This document shows positions 16,485-26,726 of a stretch of 53,877 bases of DNA, piece by piece. Position numbers and translations under genes: made by a program. The stretch comes from CAVXAE01 sp044225565 (lineage in GTDB: Bacteria > Pseudomonadota > Gammaproteobacteria > Steroidobacterales > Steroidobacteraceae): positions 1-53,877 of the forward strand of contig JBGAIL010000005.1 in the NCBI GenBank assembly GCA_044225565.1, written 5' to 3'. Under the pieces are notes generated by a model. The model was not told the DNA's origin and made no database searches. It worked only from the letters and a program-made list of their open reading frames with translations. The first letter of the stretch is position 1, and each line of letters begins with the position of its first letter.

Positions 16485-17462
16485 CTATAGCGCCTTCCGC
16501 AGCGTTTCGGAAGGCTTCACGCCGATCTGCCGCCGATAGTATTCCGCATAGCGCCCGAAGTTCACGATGCCCACGCCCAGCATGGTGCTCGTGACCGTCT
16601 GTCCCGGCGTGGCGGCCCTCAAAGCCCGATGCAGGGCCACAACACGCGTGCGCCGGATGTAGTCCGCCGGATGGATATTGAGCGCCTCGCGGAACCCGTT
16701 CTGCAACGTCCGCGGCGTGACCCCGATGGCCGCGGCAAGATCGGCCACGGAGCGGATGTCCGCGAGATGTGCCTCCAGGTAGGCCTGCGCGCGCCGCACG
16801 TACCAGGGCAACGCCTGATCTTCGTTGGCCAGCAGCGTCTGCGAATAGTTGTGGGGCGCCGCGTGGATCATGAGCTCGATCATCGTGCGGGAGTACTGCT
16901 TGCGCACCTCCTCGCACTCGAGCACCGCCGGAGCGCTCGCCGACACCTGGCAGATGTGCGCCACCAGCTGGCACCACGCGCGACCGAAATCCGATTCGAT
17001 GCCGATCTCGAGATCGAACTCCACGGGCCGCAGCAGGCGCCGGCCGAGCTTTTCCATCAGCCGCTCCTCCAGCGCCCGCCGCGAGACGCGGGTGGTGAGA
17101 TGCCGGCAGATGGAAGACATGCGGAAGCCCGAGCGCTCCTGCGGCGATGTGACCACGATGGCATGAGGCGACGTGGCGGCTGCGCGGTCGCCGCTCATCA
17201 CGTGACCGCTGCCCGAAAGCCCCCACTTCACCATGAAGTAGTCGTTGATCACGCCCGCGTCGATCTCGACGTCGAAGCCGTACTGCAGGTTGGCCAGAGC
17301 GCAATCGCCGAGATCGAGCGTGGACAGGCTGGCGATGGCGCGAGGCAGGCGCTCCCGCACGGTGAGCCGATGCGGCGCCAGGCTGCTGCCGACGATGTGC
17401 ACCGCCTCGTCGACCGACTGCGCCATGTCGATGCGTGCCGGGTTCGGATAGAGGGCATTCAT
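16485..17462 (-). CDS. AraC-family transcriptional regulator
   Basis: Regulator of 325 residues. The C-terminal AraC domain (about residues 225-320) has two helix-turn-helix units: VADLAAAIGVTPRTLQNGFR and the segment ending NFGRYAEYYRRQIGVKPSE. The N-terminal part (about 30-200) resembles the AraC-binding-like sensor domain. The ATG at 17462 overlaps the dioxygenase stop by four bases, and earlier codons in the open frame lie inside that gene. It sits between the ring-cleavage block and the amine dehydrogenase block, so it probably activates the latter in response to an amine or its acid. The effector is unknown. Confidence 0.92.
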   Translation of the reverse strand: MNALYPNPARIDMAQSVDEAVHIVGSSLAPHRLTVRERLPRAIASLSTLDLGDCALANLQYGFDVEIDAGVINDYFMVKWGLSGSGHVMSGDRAAATSPHAIVVTSPQERSGFRMSSICRHLTTRVSRRALEERLMEKLGRRLLRPVEFDLEIGIESDFGRAWCQLVAHICQVSASAPAVLECEEVRKQYSRTMIELMIHAAPHNYSQTLLANEDQALPWYVRRAQAYLEAHLADIRSVADLAAAIGVTPRTLQNGFREALNIHPADYIRRTRVVALHRALRAATPGQTVTSTMLGVGIVNFGRYAEYYRRQIGVKPSETLRKAL

Positions 17463-18295
17463 TGCGCGTGCTCCCGCCCGAGATTCATGACGGCGATGGT
17501 ACAGCCCACCGCGAAGATCGGAATGGGCTCGTAGAACCACAGCTCGCCCGTGCGCCCCTCGGTTGCGCCCGCCACGGTGATGAACGTGCGGATCTCGAAC
17601 CCGCCCTGCCCGGCTTCCCGCCAGGTGTCCTCGTCACGGTACGCGAGCAGCTCCTCGCGGCGGTTGTGGAGGAAACGGTCGAGAAAGGCACGATCCCAGG
17701 GCACGTTGATCTTGCCCGAGTCCGGTGTCGCCGGCCAATGCGAGATGCCACCCGTGCCCACCAGGGCGATTCGCGCATCCACTTTGTCGCAGGCGCGCCG
17801 CAGTGCGCGGCCGAACTCGTAGCAGCGCTTCAGGGGGATGAGCGGCGGCCCCTGGCAATTGATGTTCACGGGGATCACCGGCAGGTCGTAGCGCGGCGTC
17901 AGGAAATGCAGCGGCACCATGATGCCGTGATCGAACTTCCACTCCTGGGCGTAGGCGAGGTCGACATCCTGCATCACCTCTTCGATGATCCGCCTGGAGA
18001 GCTCGGGCGCTCCCGGCACGCGGCTGCGCCGGATGCCGAGCCACGCCTCATCCTCGATGGGACCTTCGTAGCTGTCGCCCATGCCGACGCAGAGGGACGG
18101 CATGTTGTTCATGAAGAAGTTCGCGAAATGCTCCGCACCGATGACGATGAGCGCATCCGGACGCTGCGCCTCGATGGCGAGCCGCATGCGGTCGTAGGCG
18201 GCGTAGAGGCCTTCGCGCAACCCGGGATCCGCGCGCTCCTTGCGGCCGGTGATGCCCGGCGCGTGGCTGCACACTCCCGCAAAGACCAGGCTCAT
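17459..18295 (-). CDS. LigB-type class III extradiol dioxygenase, catalytic subunit
   Basis: Fe(II) ring-cleavage dioxygenase of the LigB superfamily, 278 residues. The N-terminal CSHAPG places a metal-ligand His at residue 11, a second likely ligand is in IGAEHFANFF, and GTGGISHWPA is a typical later block. It follows the small-subunit gene by 13 bases. Because HpaR-like and HpaE-like genes lie upstream, the likely substrate is 3,4-dihydroxyphenylacetate or a close catechol. Protocatechuate- or gallate-type catechols remain possible. The start at 18295 is chosen because it lies between the genes and matches the family's N-terminus. Confidence 0.88.
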   Translation of the reverse strand: MSLVFAGVCSHAPGITGRKERADPGLREGLYAAYDRMRLAIEAQRPDALIVIGAEHFANFFMNNMPSLCVGMGDSYEGPIEDEAWLGIRRSRVPGAPELSRRIIEEVMQDVDLAYAQEWKFDHGIMVPLHFLTPRYDLPVIPVNINCQGPPLIPLKRCYEFGRALRRACDKVDARIALVGTGGISHWPATPDSGKINVPWDRAFLDRFLHNRREELLAYRDEDTWREAGQGGFEIRTFITVAGATEGRTGELWFYEPIPIFAVGCTIAVMNLGREHAQ

Positions 18296-18308
18296 GATCG
18301 TGCCAGCC

Positions 18309-18617
18309 TCATGTTCTGGAATGGGCGCGTGAATAGAGCCCCGTGCGCACGGGACCGTATTTGAGCTCACCCTGCTTCATGGCTTCGATGTACGCGCTCC
18401 ATTCGTACCCGCGCAACGCCGCGTAGTGCATGAGCAACTGCCCGTTTACGCCCATCACGTAGAGCAGACCCACGTCCGGCTCCGCGAGAGCGCGGCGCTC
18501 TTCTTCGGTGAGATCGTATCCGGCCAGCAGTCCCGCCAGATCCTGCTCGCAGCGCAATTTCACCGCCGGCTCGCGGTTGACCTGGTAGATGAGCTTCTGG
18601 ACGGCGTAAAGGCTCAT
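18309..18617 (-). CDS. LigA-type extradiol dioxygenase small subunit
   Basis: Small helical subunit (102 residues) of a heteromeric class III extradiol dioxygenase. Its sequence SLYAVQKLIYQVNREP, then YDLTEEERRAL and DVGLLYVMGVNGQLL, follows the LigA family. It forms the lid over the active site of the LigB-type subunit encoded next. The ATG at 18617 overlaps the hpaR-like stop by four bases. E. coli-type HpaD enzymes do not use a separate LigA partner, so this pair looks like a non-orthologous replacement within an hpa-type locus. Confidence 0.85.
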   Translation of the reverse strand: MSLYAVQKLIYQVNREPAVKLRCEQDLAGLLAGYDLTEEERRALAEPDVGLLYVMGVNGQLLMHYAALRGYEWSAYIEAMKQGELKYGPVRTGLYSRAHSRT

Positions 18618-19189
18618 CGCGCCGCCCGTTTCGGTTTCGGGCGCGGCGCCGCGAGCCGGTGCGGCGGCGCTTCCAGGCAATCTTCAAGCTCCTTCAGCAG
18701 CGTGAACAGCTGAGCGAGGCGCTCCTGCCCGAAGCGACTCGTGATGTCGTCGTAGGTCTTCTCCGAAGTCGGCGCATGCTCGGCGATGAGCCGCAGGCCC
18801 TTCGGCTCCAGCGAGATGACGCTGCGCCGCAGATCGGACTCCAGCTGCCGGCGGGCCGTGAGCTGGCGCGCCTCGAGATCGAGAAGGATGCGCGACAGGC
18901 TCGGTGCCAGCAGGAACGTAGCTTCCGCGAGCGCGCCGACCTCGAGCGGGCCGAAGTGCGCGAGCGCGCGCAGGATGCGCCACTGCTGCTCCGTGACGCC
19001 CTGGCCGCGCAGGCCGGGACGGAACTGGCGCATCACCGCTTCGCGGGCACGCAGCAACTCCATCGGCAGCGACCGGGAGAAGGCGCGCATCGGCAGGCTC
19101 CGGTCGGCGACGGCCCCGGCTGCAGCGCCAAACGCGTCACCGGATCGAGCCTCGGTGCGCCTGTGCCGGTGAGGGATCTTTGCGCTCAT
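18614..19189 (-). CDS. hpaR: HpaR-like MarR-family repressor
   Basis: MarR-type winged-helix regulator of 191 residues. The block SRSLPMELLRAREAVMRQFR followed by VTEQQWRILRAL closely resembles HpaR, the repressor of homoprotocatechuate degradation operons. Recognition-helix and wing segments are FLLAPSLSRILLDLE and ESDLRRSVISL. The ATG at 19189 is preferred (GAGG upstream), and a GTG at 19207 overlapping the hpaE stop is possible. The N-terminal 35 residues are an extra, variable tail. It presumably represses the operon from the site before hpaE and is relieved by an aryl-acetate. Confidence 0.88.
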   Translation of the reverse strand: MSAKIPHRHRRTEARSGDAFGAAAGAVADRSLPMRAFSRSLPMELLRAREAVMRQFRPGLRGQGVTEQQWRILRALAHFGPLEVGALAEATFLLAPSLSRILLDLEARQLTARRQLESDLRRSVISLEPKGLRLIAEHAPTSEKTYDDITSRFGQERLAQLFTLLKELEDCLEAPPHRLAAPRPKPKRAAR

Positions 19190-19199
19190 GCCGATTGCC

Positions 19200-20729
19200 T
19201 CAGGCACCGAGCTTCGGCACGCGATGCGTGCCGTGCGCGATGCACACGTTCTTCGTATCCATGTAGAAGTCGAAGCTGTAGTCGCCGCCGTCGCGGCCGA
19301 TGCCGCTCGCCTTCATGCCGCCGAACGGCGTCGGCAGGTGCCGGTTGTTCTCGGAGTTCACCCACACCATGCCGGCCTCCAGCTGGTTGGCGACGCGCAC
19401 CGCACGACCTGCATCCGCCGTCCAGAGGTAAGCCGCCAGGCCGTACGCCGTATCGTTGGCGATGGCGAGCGCCTCCGCTTCATCGGTGAACGGGATCGCC
19501 GTGAGCACCGGGCCGAAGATCTCTTCCCGCGCGATACGCATCGCATTGGAGGCGTTCGCGAACAGGGTGGGCTGAACGTAGTAACCGCCCGGTGGACCGC
19601 TTCCGCGATCTCCACCGGCACGGATCTGTGCGCCGTCCTCCCTTGCGATCGAGAAGTAGCCCAGCACCTTCTCGAGATGGCGGGGATGGATGAGCGGTCC
19701 GATCTCCGTCGAAGGATCGAGAGGATGACCGACCTTGAGCCGTTTCACCCGTTCCGCCAGGCGCTCGACGAGCTGATCGTGGATGGCGCGATGCACCAGC
19801 AGGCGGCTCGATGACGTGCAGCGCTCGCCATTCAGGCTGTAGATCATGAAGACCACGGCATCGAGCGCGCGATCCAGCGAGGCATCGTCGAATACGATGA
19901 CGGGATTCTTGCCTCCGAGCTCGAGATGCACCCGCTTCAGCGTGGGCGCGCCCTGCGCCATGATGAACCCACCCGTGCGCGACTCCCCGATGAACGCAGT
20001 GGCCTTGATGGCCGGATGCTCCGTGAGGCGTTTGCCCGCCTCTTCGCCGATGCCGTTCACGAGATTCACCACGCCCGGCGGCACACCTGCTTCCGTCATG
20101 ATCTCGGCGAGCAGCATGGCAGTGAGCGGGCTCCACTCCGCCGGCTTGTGTACCACCGTGCATCCCGCAGCGAGCGCCGGTGCGATCTTCCACGTGGACA
20201 GCATGAACGGCGTGTTCCACGGCGTGATGACGGCCACCGGGCCTATCGGTTGCCGCATCGTGTAATTGATGTGCTCCGCCGCCGGCAGCGACAGGCCATT
20301 CGCAGCAGCCGGCGCGCGATCCGCGAAGAACCGGAAATTCTCGGCGCCGCGCAGGGCCGCGCCGCCCATGAAGCGCAAGGCCTGGCCGGTGTCCATGCAT
20401 TCGACGAAGGCGATTTCCTCGCGCCGCGCTTCGATGAGGTCCGCCACCTGGTGCAGGATGGCGCGGCGCTCTTCTCCGGTCTTCGCGCGCCATGCAGGAA
20501 AGGCGGCCTGCGCGGCTTTTGCCGCGGCATCGACATCGTTCCCGTCACCGGCCGCCACCTCGTTGAGCGTACGGCCGTCCACGGGCGAGACGTTCGCGAA
20601 GATCTGCTTGCCCGAGCCCGCCGCCGGCTTCCCCGAGATGAAATGCCCGAGCGGCTTGCCTGCGAAGCGGGCCAGATACCGCTCGGCCTTGGCGAGATTC
20701 GAGGCCAGGTCGCCTTGTGGAGGGCTCAT
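19200..20729 (-). CDS. hpaE: HpaE-like 5-carboxymethyl-2-hydroxymuconate semialdehyde dehydrogenase
   Basis: ALDH superfamily enzyme of 509 residues, with catalytic C304 in SLNGERCTSSSR and base Glu in HLELGGKNP. The NGERCTSSSR block and length match HpaE, which oxidises the ring-cleavage semialdehyde of homoprotocatechuate. The ATG at 20729 follows GGGGAA. It is the first gene of the minus-strand array, ahead of hpaR and the extradiol dioxygenase subunits, fitting its pathway position. No HpaF, G, H or I genes are in the window, so the lower pathway must be encoded elsewhere. Confidence 0.88.
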   Translation of the reverse strand: MSPPQGDLASNLAKAERYLARFAGKPLGHFISGKPAAGSGKQIFANVSPVDGRTLNEVAAGDGNDVDAAAKAAQAAFPAWRAKTGEERRAILHQVADLIEARREEIAFVECMDTGQALRFMGGAALRGAENFRFFADRAPAAANGLSLPAAEHINYTMRQPIGPVAVITPWNTPFMLSTWKIAPALAAGCTVVHKPAEWSPLTAMLLAEIMTEAGVPPGVVNLVNGIGEEAGKRLTEHPAIKATAFIGESRTGGFIMAQGAPTLKRVHLELGGKNPVIVFDDASLDRALDAVVFMIYSLNGERCTSSSRLLVHRAIHDQLVERLAERVKRLKVGHPLDPSTEIGPLIHPRHLEKVLGYFSIAREDGAQIRAGGDRGSGPPGGYYVQPTLFANASNAMRIAREEIFGPVLTAIPFTDEAEALAIANDTAYGLAAYLWTADAGRAVRVANQLEAGMVWVNSENNRHLPTPFGGMKASGIGRDGGDYSFDFYMDTKNVCIAHGTHRVPKLGA

Positions 20730-20790
20730 GATTTCCCCTGCCGATGCGCGGCGCCGTCGGCCGATGGGAACGGTCAGGCGTCGGAGATAG

Positions 20791-20828
20791 TTAACATCAT
20801 AATTAATCTCGGGCCGGCGGATAGTCAA
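20791..20828 (-). promoter_or_regulatory. Predicted promoter/operator of the hpaE-led operon
   Basis: On the minus strand TTGACT (20823-20828) is followed after 18 bases by AATTAT (20799-20804), a plausible sigma-70 pair in an unusually AT-rich island. The -10 sits inside TTAACATCATAATTAA (20791-20806), a TTAA-n8-TTAA dyad with flanking GAGA/TCTC. A MarR-type repressor such as the HpaR-like protein could bind here and block initiation. The promoter is by eye and the operator is inference. Confidence 0.5.
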
Positions 20829-20912
20829 GCGCCGCGATGAACCCCTTCGTCGCCGCGAACCCTACGGTGCGGCACGCCACAGTGCGGCCCAAGCGGTGGC
20901 AACCGGTCGGAA

Positions 20913-23044
<2,132 letters not shown>

Positions 23045-23048
<4 letters not shown>

Positions 23049-23812
23049 ACCCCGGCGTACCAGTGCCAGTCGTCGTCCGCGACCATGCTGCCCTTCCCCC
23101 TGCCGAATTCCTTGACGGAATCGACTACGTGCATCGACTTCAGGAACTTCAGCGACTTGTACCCGCAGTGGCGCTCCACGCGCAGCCGCAGCGGTGCTCC
23201 GTGCTTCATTGGCAAGTCGCGGCCGTTCAACCCGTAAGCCAGCAGCGTCTGAGGATGCACCACGTCGAACATGTCCAGGCTGTCGTACCACCCGTCCACG
23301 CACTGGAAGACGACGTAGCGCGCCTCGGCCGGCGCACCGGCGAGTTTCATCACCTCGAGCAGCGGCACGCCGGTCCATTGCCCGATGGCGCTCCAGCCCA
23401 TCTCGCAGTTGTGGGAAGTGATCTGCGTGCGCGAAGGCAGCCTGCGGATCTGTTCCATGGACAGCGAGAGCGGCCGGTCGACGAGCCCGACCACGGGAAG
23501 CCGCCAATCCTTGAACCCATCGCGGGCGAGCCGCAGGTAGGTCTCGTCCTCCGGCTCAGTGGTGCCCCACGTGGGGAAATTACGGGTGATTTCGGTGTAA
23601 GCGAACTCCGGCGCAAGCGGTTGGTCCCGAAGGAGCAGCCTGTGCGAGGCCATCGTGAGCACGTCGCTCGCGCCGATGAGGCCCTTGCGGATGTCGGGCG
23701 GAAGGAACTTCTCCCGGCTGCAGTGTGCCGGGATCAGGAATCCCGCCGCGGCAGTGCCGGTCAGCGCGGCGGCGCCGACGATGAGCTTGCGACGCGAGAG
23801 GCGCCGGCTCAT
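23045..23812 (-). CDS. Sulfite-oxidase-fold molybdopterin oxidoreductase (MsrP/YedY-like), Tat-exported
   Basis: Mononuclear molybdenum enzyme of 255 residues. The Tat leader (SRRKLIVGAAAL) exports it folded with cofactor. The Mo-ligand Cys is C136 in SHNCEMGWSAIGQWTGVPLL, typical of the YedY/sulfite oxidase fold. The downstream PQQ dehydrogenase overlaps by four bases, as does the upstream cytochrome b gene. The cytochrome is its natural membrane electron partner, comparable to MsrPQ. Repair of oxidised methionine or oxidation of a small substrate are both possible. Confidence 0.88.
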
Positions 23813-24519
23813 GGCTTGCGCTCCGGCAACCGGAACCAGCCCGTGATCATGGCGCGGATCTCGTTCACCGCGCCCATCAGGAACACCTGGAACACGTGCA
23901 CCAGGAAAAAGAGCACGAACAGCAGCATCCCGATGAAGTGGATGGTGCGCGCCGACTGCTTGCCACCGAACAGCTCGAGCAGCTCCGGACAGCCCGCCAC
24001 GACGGCTGGCGATTGCGCGAGCCCACTCAACACCATGAGCGGCGCCAGGAAGAACAGCACGCCGAGGTACGCCAGCTTCTGCAGCGAGCCATAGCGCGCC
24101 GCCGCAGCGCCTCGTGGCGTGCGCAGCCGCAGGTGCTCGCCGATGTCGGTCCGCAAATGCTCCAGCGTCAACTGCTCACGGGTGGGAAGCAGCTTCTCGC
24201 GAGCGCGGCGCCGCGCGAAATTCCAAATGAGGTAGACGAGCCCGTTGATCGTGAACACCCAGGCGTAGAGGAAGTGGATGTTGCGTCCCCACTGGCGGTT
24301 GCCCTCCAGGGTGATGCCCCAGTCGGCCAGCCGGAAGGCCGGCTCGTGCCCGAAGAAACCCACCTGCCCCCAGTAGAGCTCCGGATAGTCGAGCAGGATC
24401 GCCCAGCCGCTGACGAAGAGGAAGCCGATGGCGACGGCGTTGACCCAATGGCAGATGCGCGTGTTCCACTCGTGGCGGAACACGCGCGTCGGTTGCCGTT
24501 CCACGTGATACTCGGTCAT
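23809..24519 (-). CDS. Cytochrome b561/hydrogenase-type membrane cytochrome b
   Basis: Integral-membrane diheme cytochrome b of 236 residues with about four helices. Candidate heme histidines are in EWNTRICHWVNAVAIG, NIHFLYAW and SARTIHFIGMLL. It overlaps the molybdoenzyme gene by four bases, so the two likely form an electron-transfer pair with the respiratory chain. The open frame upstream to 25221 lies in the neighbouring gene. The ATG at 24519 overlaps that neighbour's stop (ATGA), matching the coupling of the whole operon. Confidence 0.87.
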   Translation of the reverse strand: MTEYHVERQPTRVFRHEWNTRICHWVNAVAIGFLFVSGWAILLDYPELYWGQVGFFGHEPAFRLADWGITLEGNRQWGRNIHFLYAWVFTINGLVYLIWNFARRRAREKLLPTREQLTLEHLRTDIGEHLRLRTPRGAAAARYGSLQKLAYLGVLFFLAPLMVLSGLAQSPAVVAGCPELLELFGGKQSARTIHFIGMLLFVLFFLVHVFQVFLMGAVNEIRAMITGWFRLPERKP

Positions 24520-26726
24520 GGCGGCCGGCTCGCATGCAGCTTGAGCAGCCTCAGCCACGCGTCCGCGAATTTCTCCTGCCCGGACTGCGCGAAGTGGCAG
24601 CAGTCGTATCGATCCGAATCGCTCATGAGCAGGTCCGTATCCACGCCGGCGAAAATGCCTCGGGCCGGATCCACGAGCGCTCGCTGCGCGTCCGCGACGG
24701 GGTTGCGTGCTTTCCAGTTCTCCACGTCCCCGCGGCTTGCGACGGAAACGAATATGGGAGCCTGGACACCGCGCCGCCGCAGATCGTCGTGCAGCGCGTG
24801 GAACGACGACTGATACTGCCCGGTGCTCGTCGCAGCGGCGGCATCCGACTCGCCCTGGTGCCAGAGCAGATGCGTGAACGAGTAACGGCGTCTCGCCCCT
24901 TCCACGGCTTCGACGAGCAGCGGATTCAGGTCTCCGCCCGGCCGCCAGCGCGCGATCTCCGTTCCGCCGATACCTGTCGCGACGATGATCACACGGTCCG
25001 CGATTCCCGCATCGACGAGCTCGTTCCCGAGCAGCGTCCACGACTCGCCCATGCGCCCATTCGCGCCGAGCAGCGGGGAAGCCGCTGCGTAACACCTGCC
25101 ATCGAAGTGGTTGAGAACGGCATCCCCGTGCGCGGAGCGATACGAGCGCTGCGCCCAGTTCGCGCTGTTCGATTGTCCGAAGACGAGCAACACCACCGTA
25201 CGCGCGTCCTGCTTCGGACAAGGCACTTCTTTGCGGCCTTCCACTGCCACCACACGCTCGAACGACCCGGTCGTCACGCCCTCCTGCTCCACGACCGGCT
25301 CGACGCGAGCGCGGGTGAAGGTGTACGGAGCCTCATCCTCGCCGACCAGCTCGAAACCGGTGACCTTGCCATCGGGCCGCTTCACGAAGTGGAGCCTGTA
25401 GCCGTCGCCTTCGAAGATGTCAGGGCCCTTCGGCCGCAGCGGGACGGCATGACGCTTCAACGTGTCGAGGACCAGCGCACCGTCCCGCATGTCGATCTCA
25501 TAGGGAATCTCTATCTCATCGCTCTGATACTCGCCCGAATACGCGGGCAGCAATTCCGGTTTCACGGTGAAGTCGGCCGCCTCTTCATGCGAAGGGCCCG
25601 GCCGTGAATCGTCCGGCGCGGCGGCGACGGGCTTCATGCGGCTTTCCAGGTAGACCTCCGCGACCTTCTCCGCCAGCTCGACGGGCCCGGCATCGCTCGA
25701 GTTGCAGAGCACTGCCACGCTCAGTCGCTGATCCGGAAACCGCAGCAGATGGGCGGCATATCCCGCATCGCCGCCGGAATGGCTCACGGTGCGCAGGCCG
25801 CGATGGTTGCCGTGCACGAGGCCGAACGCATAGGAGATGCGCTTCCCATCGCGCAGCCGGCCCTGCTCGAGCATCTGTTCGATGAACGAACGGCCTCCGA
25901 CGCGGGCGTGATGGAAATTCTCTTCCCACTTCAGCAGATCCTGCGCCGTGGTGATGAGGCTGGTGGCACCGGTGGTATCGAAGTTCGTCACGCTCGTCCG
26001 CGCCTCTGCACCGTCGAGCGAGTAGCCATAGGCGAATTGCGGCTCGACGGCGCTGAAGTCGTCGCGGAAGTGCGTGCTCGTCATGCCGAGCGGCACGAAA
26101 AGGCGCTCCTGGGTGAACTGGCGCAGCGTCTTGCCGCTCACCCTGCGGACGATCTGAGCCAGCAGCGTGTATCCGGTGTTGGAGTAGCTCTCGCGCGTGC
26201 CCGGCGGAAAGTTGAGCTTGCGCTGGCGCGAGACCACCCGCATGACGTCATCGTCGGTGATGAGGTCCTGCGAGTAGCGCCAGCCGGAAGCGTCCAGCAC
26301 GGCCCACTGATCGCGCAATCCGCTGACGTGATGCACGAGATGCCGGATGGTGATGGGCTCGCCGAAATCCGCGAGCTCGGGGACGTACTTGCGGACGGGA
26401 TCGTCGAGGGAAATCCTGCCTTCCTGCGCGAGCAGCACGATGGCGGCAGCGGTGAACTGCTTCGAGATCGAGGCCACGTGGAAACGGGTGGCCGGCGTGA
26501 TGCGGGCGCCATATTCCAGATTGGCCATGCCGTATCCGCGCTCGAGGATCACGGCTCCTTCCCTGGAGACCGCGACGGAGCAGCCGGGTGTGGCCGTATC
26601 CCATCTCGAGAACAAGGCATCCACGCGCGCAGGCGCATCCTGCGACGTACCCGCGGCACGAGCTCCGGAAAGGATCGACACGAGCGCCACGAAGAACGCG
26701 GCATTGGACAGGATGGACTTCTTCAT
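24516..26726 (-). CDS. Fusion of serine hydrolase (class C beta-lactamase fold) and SGNH/sialate O-acetylesterase-like domain
   Basis: Secreted 736-residue protein with two catalytic modules. After a signal peptide, residues about 35-370 form a beta-lactamase/DD-peptidase-like hydrolase: SISK (S86, K89), YSN in RESYSNTGY, and HSGGDAGY. A linker with a DUF3471-like segment follows. Residues about 510-730 form a SASA-type esterase: GQSN (S519), WHQGES, and a C-terminal HFAQSGQ that can supply the His. The paralog at 39401 has the first module and linker but no esterase. It overlaps both neighbours by four bases. Likely targets are acylated or acetylated envelope, peptide or glycan material; not a drug-resistance enzyme by context. 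Confidence 0.88.
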   Translation of the reverse strand: MKKSILSNAAFFVALVSILSGARAAGTSQDAPARVDALFSRWDTATPGCSVAVSREGAVILERGYGMANLEYGARITPATRFHVASISKQFTAAAIVLLAQEGRISLDDPVRKYVPELADFGEPITIRHLVHHVSGLRDQWAVLDASGWRYSQDLITDDDVMRVVSRQRKLNFPPGTRESYSNTGYTLLAQIVRRVSGKTLRQFTQERLFVPLGMTSTHFRDDFSAVEPQFAYGYSLDGAEARTSVTNFDTTGATSLITTAQDLLKWEENFHHARVGGRSFIEQMLEQGRLRDGKRISYAFGLVHGNHRGLRTVSHSGGDAGYAAHLLRFPDQRLSVAVLCNSSDAGPVELAEKVAEVYLESRMKPVAAAPDDSRPGPSHEEAADFTVKPELLPAYSGEYQSDEIEIPYEIDMRDGALVLDTLKRHAVPLRPKGPDIFEGDGYRLHFVKRPDGKVTGFELVGEDEAPYTFTRARVEPVVEQEGVTTGSFERVVAVEGRKEVPCPKQDARTVVLLVFGQSNSANWAQRSYRSAHGDAVLNHFDGRCYAAASPLLGANGRMGESWTLLGNELVDAGIADRVIIVATGIGGTEIARWRPGGDLNPLLVEAVEGARRRYSFTHLLWHQGESDAAAATSTGQYQSSFHALHDDLRRRGVQAPIFVSVASRGDVENWKARNPVADAQRALVDPARGIFAGVDTDLLMSDSDRYDCCHFAQSGQEKFADAWLRLLKLHASRPP

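Noticed and set aside
13519..16539. A 1006-residue open frame on the plus strand opposite the amine dehydrogenase genes
   Set aside because: It is Arg/His/Gln-rich, crosses several well-supported minus-strand genes and has no recognisable domain. Such shadows are common in GC-rich DNA. The same holds for long antisense frames at 9490-11583, 28783-31191, 35551-38199 and 48861-51242.
24516..26726. Beta-lactam resistance gene (also 39401-41095)
   Set aside because: Class C-type motifs occur in many esterases and peptidases. The extra domains and receptor operons fit nutrient hydrolases, not resistance.
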